Shown here: in pieces, positions 26,871 through 28,656 of the stretch
Position numbering within the stretch: the stretch's first letter is position 1
Layout: the number at the start of each line of letters is the position of its first letter
IMG/VR virus record: IMGVR_UViG_3300023179_000394
Location: 1 to 28,656 of that record
Direction: 5' to 3' (one strand)
Length of the DNA: 28,656 nucleotides
From: a virus
Notes under the pieces: model-generated
What the model saw: only the letters and a program-made list of their open reading frames with translations
What the model was told of the DNA's origin: nothing
Database searches by the model: none
Translations under genes and position numbers: made by a program

Positions 26871-27244
26871 AATTTTCGCGTCACGGTTCGCGGAAATAAA
26901 CTAGCAATCTGCCAGGTCAACTACACCGTTATCGATATTAATTTAGGTCTAACTTACGACCAAGTTAAGTGTAATTGGTCTATATAATTTGATGCGTTGA
27001 TTATCTCGCATCTAAACCTTAAGACCTGTAATACTAGCCAGGGATTTTATTATGTATGATTTCTAGTTGAGATGGATTTACTGCAAGGTGTCTTTGACGA
27101 CTATTCTTACTACCATCATCATACTCCCATTCATATGCGCCCATATCTGCACGCACTCGCCTGCGGGTCACGGCGTTGGACTATTCAGGATTTACCTTCG
27201 AGGTCCCAACCTCTACTTCCTACAGATTTGCTATCAAAGAACTA
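26838..27244 (-). ncRNA. Putative structured RNA of about 400 nt with own promoter and terminator
   Basis: This 467-bp gene-free stretch is more GC-rich than the flanks. Near the predicted 5-prime end TAGCAAATCTG (27233-27223) pairs with CAGATTGCTA (26911-26902), 10 bp with one bulge. Inside are GAGGT/ACCTC, ATATG/CATAT and a three-way junction closed by AGGTCT/AGACCT (27027-27022 with 26950-26945) with arms GATGCG/CGCATC (27012-26991) and GACCAA/TTGGTC (26980-26958). The terminator at 26870 follows. I see no tRNA-like domain, tmRNA tag, RNase P or SRP signature. A 36-codon frame (27144-27034, MGAYEWEYDDGSKNS..) exists but is unsupported. Confidence 0.65.
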
Positions 27245-27250
27245 AAAATG

Positions 27251-27278
27251 ATTATACGTGCTTTTATATTAGGTGCAA
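27251..27278 (-). promoter_or_regulatory. Sigma70-like promoter of the ~400-nt RNA
   Basis: TTGCAC (27278-27273), 16 bp, TATAAT (27256-27251), predicted +1 at 27244. No start codon lies there, unlike most promoters here. Confidence 0.65.
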
Positions 27279-27291
27279 CTAGTTTTTTAAT

Positions 27292-27912
27292 TTATTTTTG
27301 GACGAAGAAAGAATTTCCTGACGATCTAAAAATAAGAGTATACTCATAAGCACCCATAGTTTCATGAAGGATTTTTTCATCCATACTATGTTCCACTCCT
27401 ATTAGTGTAGGTCTTGTTTTTGTAAAATCATTAGAATTAATTACATCTATATCAGCACCCTCACAATCTATAGAAAGATAGTCAATATGTTCTACGTCCT
27501 TTAGAATAGTACTAAGTTTTAACGTTTGAACATTAACTGTTTTGTTATAATAATTACCATACCTTGACGCCACTCTATGCTTGAATTGTTCGGATATGGT
27601 TGAACTTTGCCCAGAGTCGACATCACCATCGTTATAGATATAAAATGGTAGTGTCGTTTCTACTATAAAAGCGGCATTATTGTAAAGCTTAATATTTTCA
27701 TCATTTTTATATAGCTCTTCTAAATTCTTAAAATATTCAGGATGAGGTTCAACTAGTATACCCTTCCATTTTCTATTTAAAATTAAATGTCTTGAAGCAG
27801 AATGCTTTACTCCATCTGCAGCACCTATATCAACAAGAAAGCCATTCTCTTTACTATTAAAGAATTTTTCTAGAAATGGTTCTTCATCACCATATTGTGC
27901 GAAATTATTCAT
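27292..27912 (-). CDS. FkbM-family methyltransferase (206 aa)
   Basis: Motif I FLVDIGAADGVKHSASR (25-41) and the signature DYLSIDCEGADIDVI (144-158) mark an FkbM methyltransferase. It is a different subfamily from the gene at 6029. It would O-methylate a sugar or other hydroxyl group with SAM. Its ATG follows the TAA of the tiny upstream gene without a gap (TAAATG), so translation is probably coupled. It is placed between fibre genes, so fibre or host-glycan methylation is plausible but unproven. Confidence 0.87.
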   Translation of the reverse strand: MNNFAQYGDEEPFLEKFFNSKENGFLVDIGAADGVKHSASRHLILNRKWKGILVEPHPEYFKNLEELYKNDENIKLYNNAAFIVETTLPFYIYNDGDVDSGQSSTISEQFKHRVASRYGNYYNKTVNVQTLKLSTILKDVEHIDYLSIDCEGADIDVINSNDFTKTRPTLIGVEHSMDEKILHETMGAYEYTLIFRSSGNSFFVQK

Positions 27913-27984
27913 TTAACAACGAAAAAAATCAACAATAAAGCCAAGAGAACATATTACTAGTAAACCAAGAACTGTAATAAGCAT
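27913..27984 (-). CDS. Possible membrane micropeptide (23 aa)
   Basis: ATG 27984, TAA 27915-27913. MLITVLGLLVICSLGFIVDF then FRC: one hydrophobic helix. It lies in the gap after the collar fibre, its stop abuts the next ATG, and a TAAATC variant of the late motif is 5 bp upstream. The size makes the call tentative. Confidence 0.4.
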   Translation of the reverse strand: MLITVLGLLVICSLGFIVDFFRC

Positions 27985-27995
27985 GAAAAGATTTA

Positions 27996-28475
27996 TTATA
28001 GCTTTATTATATATGCAAGAGCGTAATAGGGAGGTCTGTTCTCGTGAGGTTGATCCTCACCGGCAGTATTCATACTTATACTACCTCCAGTTGTAGCAGG
28101 ACCGCCAACAAAAGGCCACGGTCCTTGACCACCACCTCCAGAGGAGTATGTTCTAGAAGATACGTTATGACTATGTGCAGGCATTTGTGCTGTTGTTAAA
28201 GTTACTGATGCTACACCTCCTGTATCATTAGGGTTATAGCTACTTCCCGCTCCTACTATAAATCTGTCCTGTAAATTAGGTGTACCGTTTAATCCATTGC
28301 ACAGCGCCCATCCGCTAGGAACAGAAGCAATAGACCCCGACCACATCATAATTACCCCTGTAGGGATAATTTGATTTAATGTTGCTTGATAAGTAGTTCC
28401 GCCCTCAGAATAAGGAAATAAAGCTGAACTTCCAGGCTGCCTATTGTTTAATCCAGATATGGTTACATCTGCCAT
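27996..28475 (-). CDS. Tail-collar domain fibre protein with MADVTI N-terminus (159 aa)
   Basis: The MADVTI head (1-~38) is joined to a phage tail-collar domain: GVIMMWSGSIASVPSGWALC (40-59), then NG....PNLQDRFIVGAG, TTAQMPAHSHN (94-104) and the terminal ENRPPYYALAYIIKL. This is the classic short-tail-fibre/collar pattern (PxGW.LCDG.., H.H, N.PPY..L.YI.K). It is probably a structural tail protein. TTAAATA is 6 bp before the ATG. Confidence 0.88.
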   Translation of the reverse strand: MADVTISGLNNRQPGSSALFPYSEGGTTYQATLNQIIPTGVIMMWSGSIASVPSGWALCNGLNGTPNLQDRFIVGAGSSYNPNDTGGVASVTLTTAQMPAHSHNVSSRTYSSGGGGQGPWPFVGGPATTGGSISMNTAGEDQPHENRPPYYALAYIIKL

Positions 28476-28481
28476 ATCTAA

Positions 28482-28488
28482 TATTTAA
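28482..28488 (-). promoter_or_regulatory. Late-type promoter motif TTAAATA
   Basis: TTAAATA, 6 bp (TTAGAT), ATG at 28475. Confidence 0.5.
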
Positions 28489-28499
28489 TAGACTAAACC

Positions 28500-28656
28500 T
28501 TACTTCTTTTTCTTTTTAGTCTTTTTCTTTTTCTTCTTAGGAGCAGCTTCTTCTTCCTTATCAAGAAAATCGAAGTTAGGTAGATCTTTCTTAAGAACAT
28601 CATACTTAACGTATTCAACAACGTCAAGTGCTTTATTCTTAGCAGTAAAAACTAGA
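28500..28656 (-). CDS. C-terminal part of a Lys-rich protein (cut by window edge)
   Basis: An open frame enters from the right edge and ends at TAA 28502-28500. The visible 51 residues include KALDVVEYVKYDVLKKDLPN, then FDFLDKEEEAAP and a tail of about fifteen residues nearly all Lys. Neighbouring fibres suggest a structural or assembly protein, but this is not shown by the sequence. Confidence 0.6.
   Translation of the reverse strand, partial: LVFTAKNKALDVVEYVKYDVLKKDLPNFDFLDKEEEAAPKKKKKKTKKKKK

Noticed and set aside
26875-26895. tRNA T-arm-like GGTTCG
   Set aside because: The flanks make only a CGCG hairpin; no full cloverleaf can be drawn.
26838-27244. tmRNA, RNase P RNA or group I intron
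   Set aside because: No tRNA-like ends, tag reading frame, RNase P core or paired P7-type intron core was found in the minus-strand RNA. GACTA on the plus strand is not in the right context.
27067-27282. Plus-strand open frame of 71 codons
   Set aside because: It is antisense to the structured RNA, lacks a promoter or ribosome-binding signal and has no protein-like pattern.

Overview
The window looks like part of a large, AT-rich, T4-like tailed-phage genome, probably from an aquatic environment. Genes are tightly packed with 4-bp ATGA, GTGA or TAATG overlaps. There are tail-fibre and tail-collar proteins, a RadA/RecA-like ATPase, a recombination-type nuclease, many tiny unassigned early proteins, and T4-late-like (C/T)TAAATA promoter motifs. 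TAA, TAG and TGA all act as stops, so the code is standard. No tRNA, integrase, transposase or CRISPR array was seen, and the host cannot be named from the sequence.

Layout. 1-1425: small early-type genes (one cut by the left edge), two of them coding membrane peptides, each with its own sigma70-like promoter. 1455-3225: three paralogous tail-fibre proteins that share a MADVTI N-terminal module. 3252-7766: a translationally coupled operon on the minus strand for glycan chemistry: C-methyltransferase, nucleotide-sugar epimerase, GT7-like and GT17-like glycosyltransferases, FkbM methyltransferase and two small genes. 7811-9150: two tandem paralogous glycosyltransferases on the plus strand. 9151-10559: RadA-like ATPase operon. 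10664-11419: a further glycosyltransferase-like gene on plus. 11393-11540: putative small RNA. 11548-21435: a long early region of mostly small unassigned minus-strand genes, with a second small RNA at 19123-19242. 21462-22610: a PD-(D/E)XK nuclease. 22667-26824: four more MADVTI fibres, including a glycine-rich adhesin and a fibre with a self-cleaving S74 chaperone. 26838-27244: a putative structured RNA of about 400 nt with its own promoter and terminator. 27292-28475: FkbM methyltransferase, micropeptide and tail-collar fibre. The right edge cuts a Lys-rich protein.

The most striking signal is in the promoters. About sixteen sigma70-like promoters (TTGNNN, 16-17 bp, TANNNT or a close variant) put the -10 hexamer exactly 6 bp (rarely 7) before the start codon, so transcription should begin at the start codon and give leaderless mRNAs. 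A second class, TAAATA followed by 5-6 bp and then the start codon, has the same geometry for T4-type late promoters. These first genes lack a Shine-Dalgarno sequence, while several operon-internal genes have a good one. Where a promoter of the first class has no start codon at +1, a structured RNA usually follows. That rule points to the RNA genes at 27244 and 19242, and to an orphan promoter near 233.

The fibre genes appear to diversify by recombination around their shared 5-prime end. A 69-bp copy of the S74 gene's 3-prime end plus the next fibre's start is left as a relic at 24531-24599, fused to a 31-bp repeat also found at 22631. The glycosyl- and methyltransferases between the two fibre clusters may decorate virion or host glycans; that is inference.
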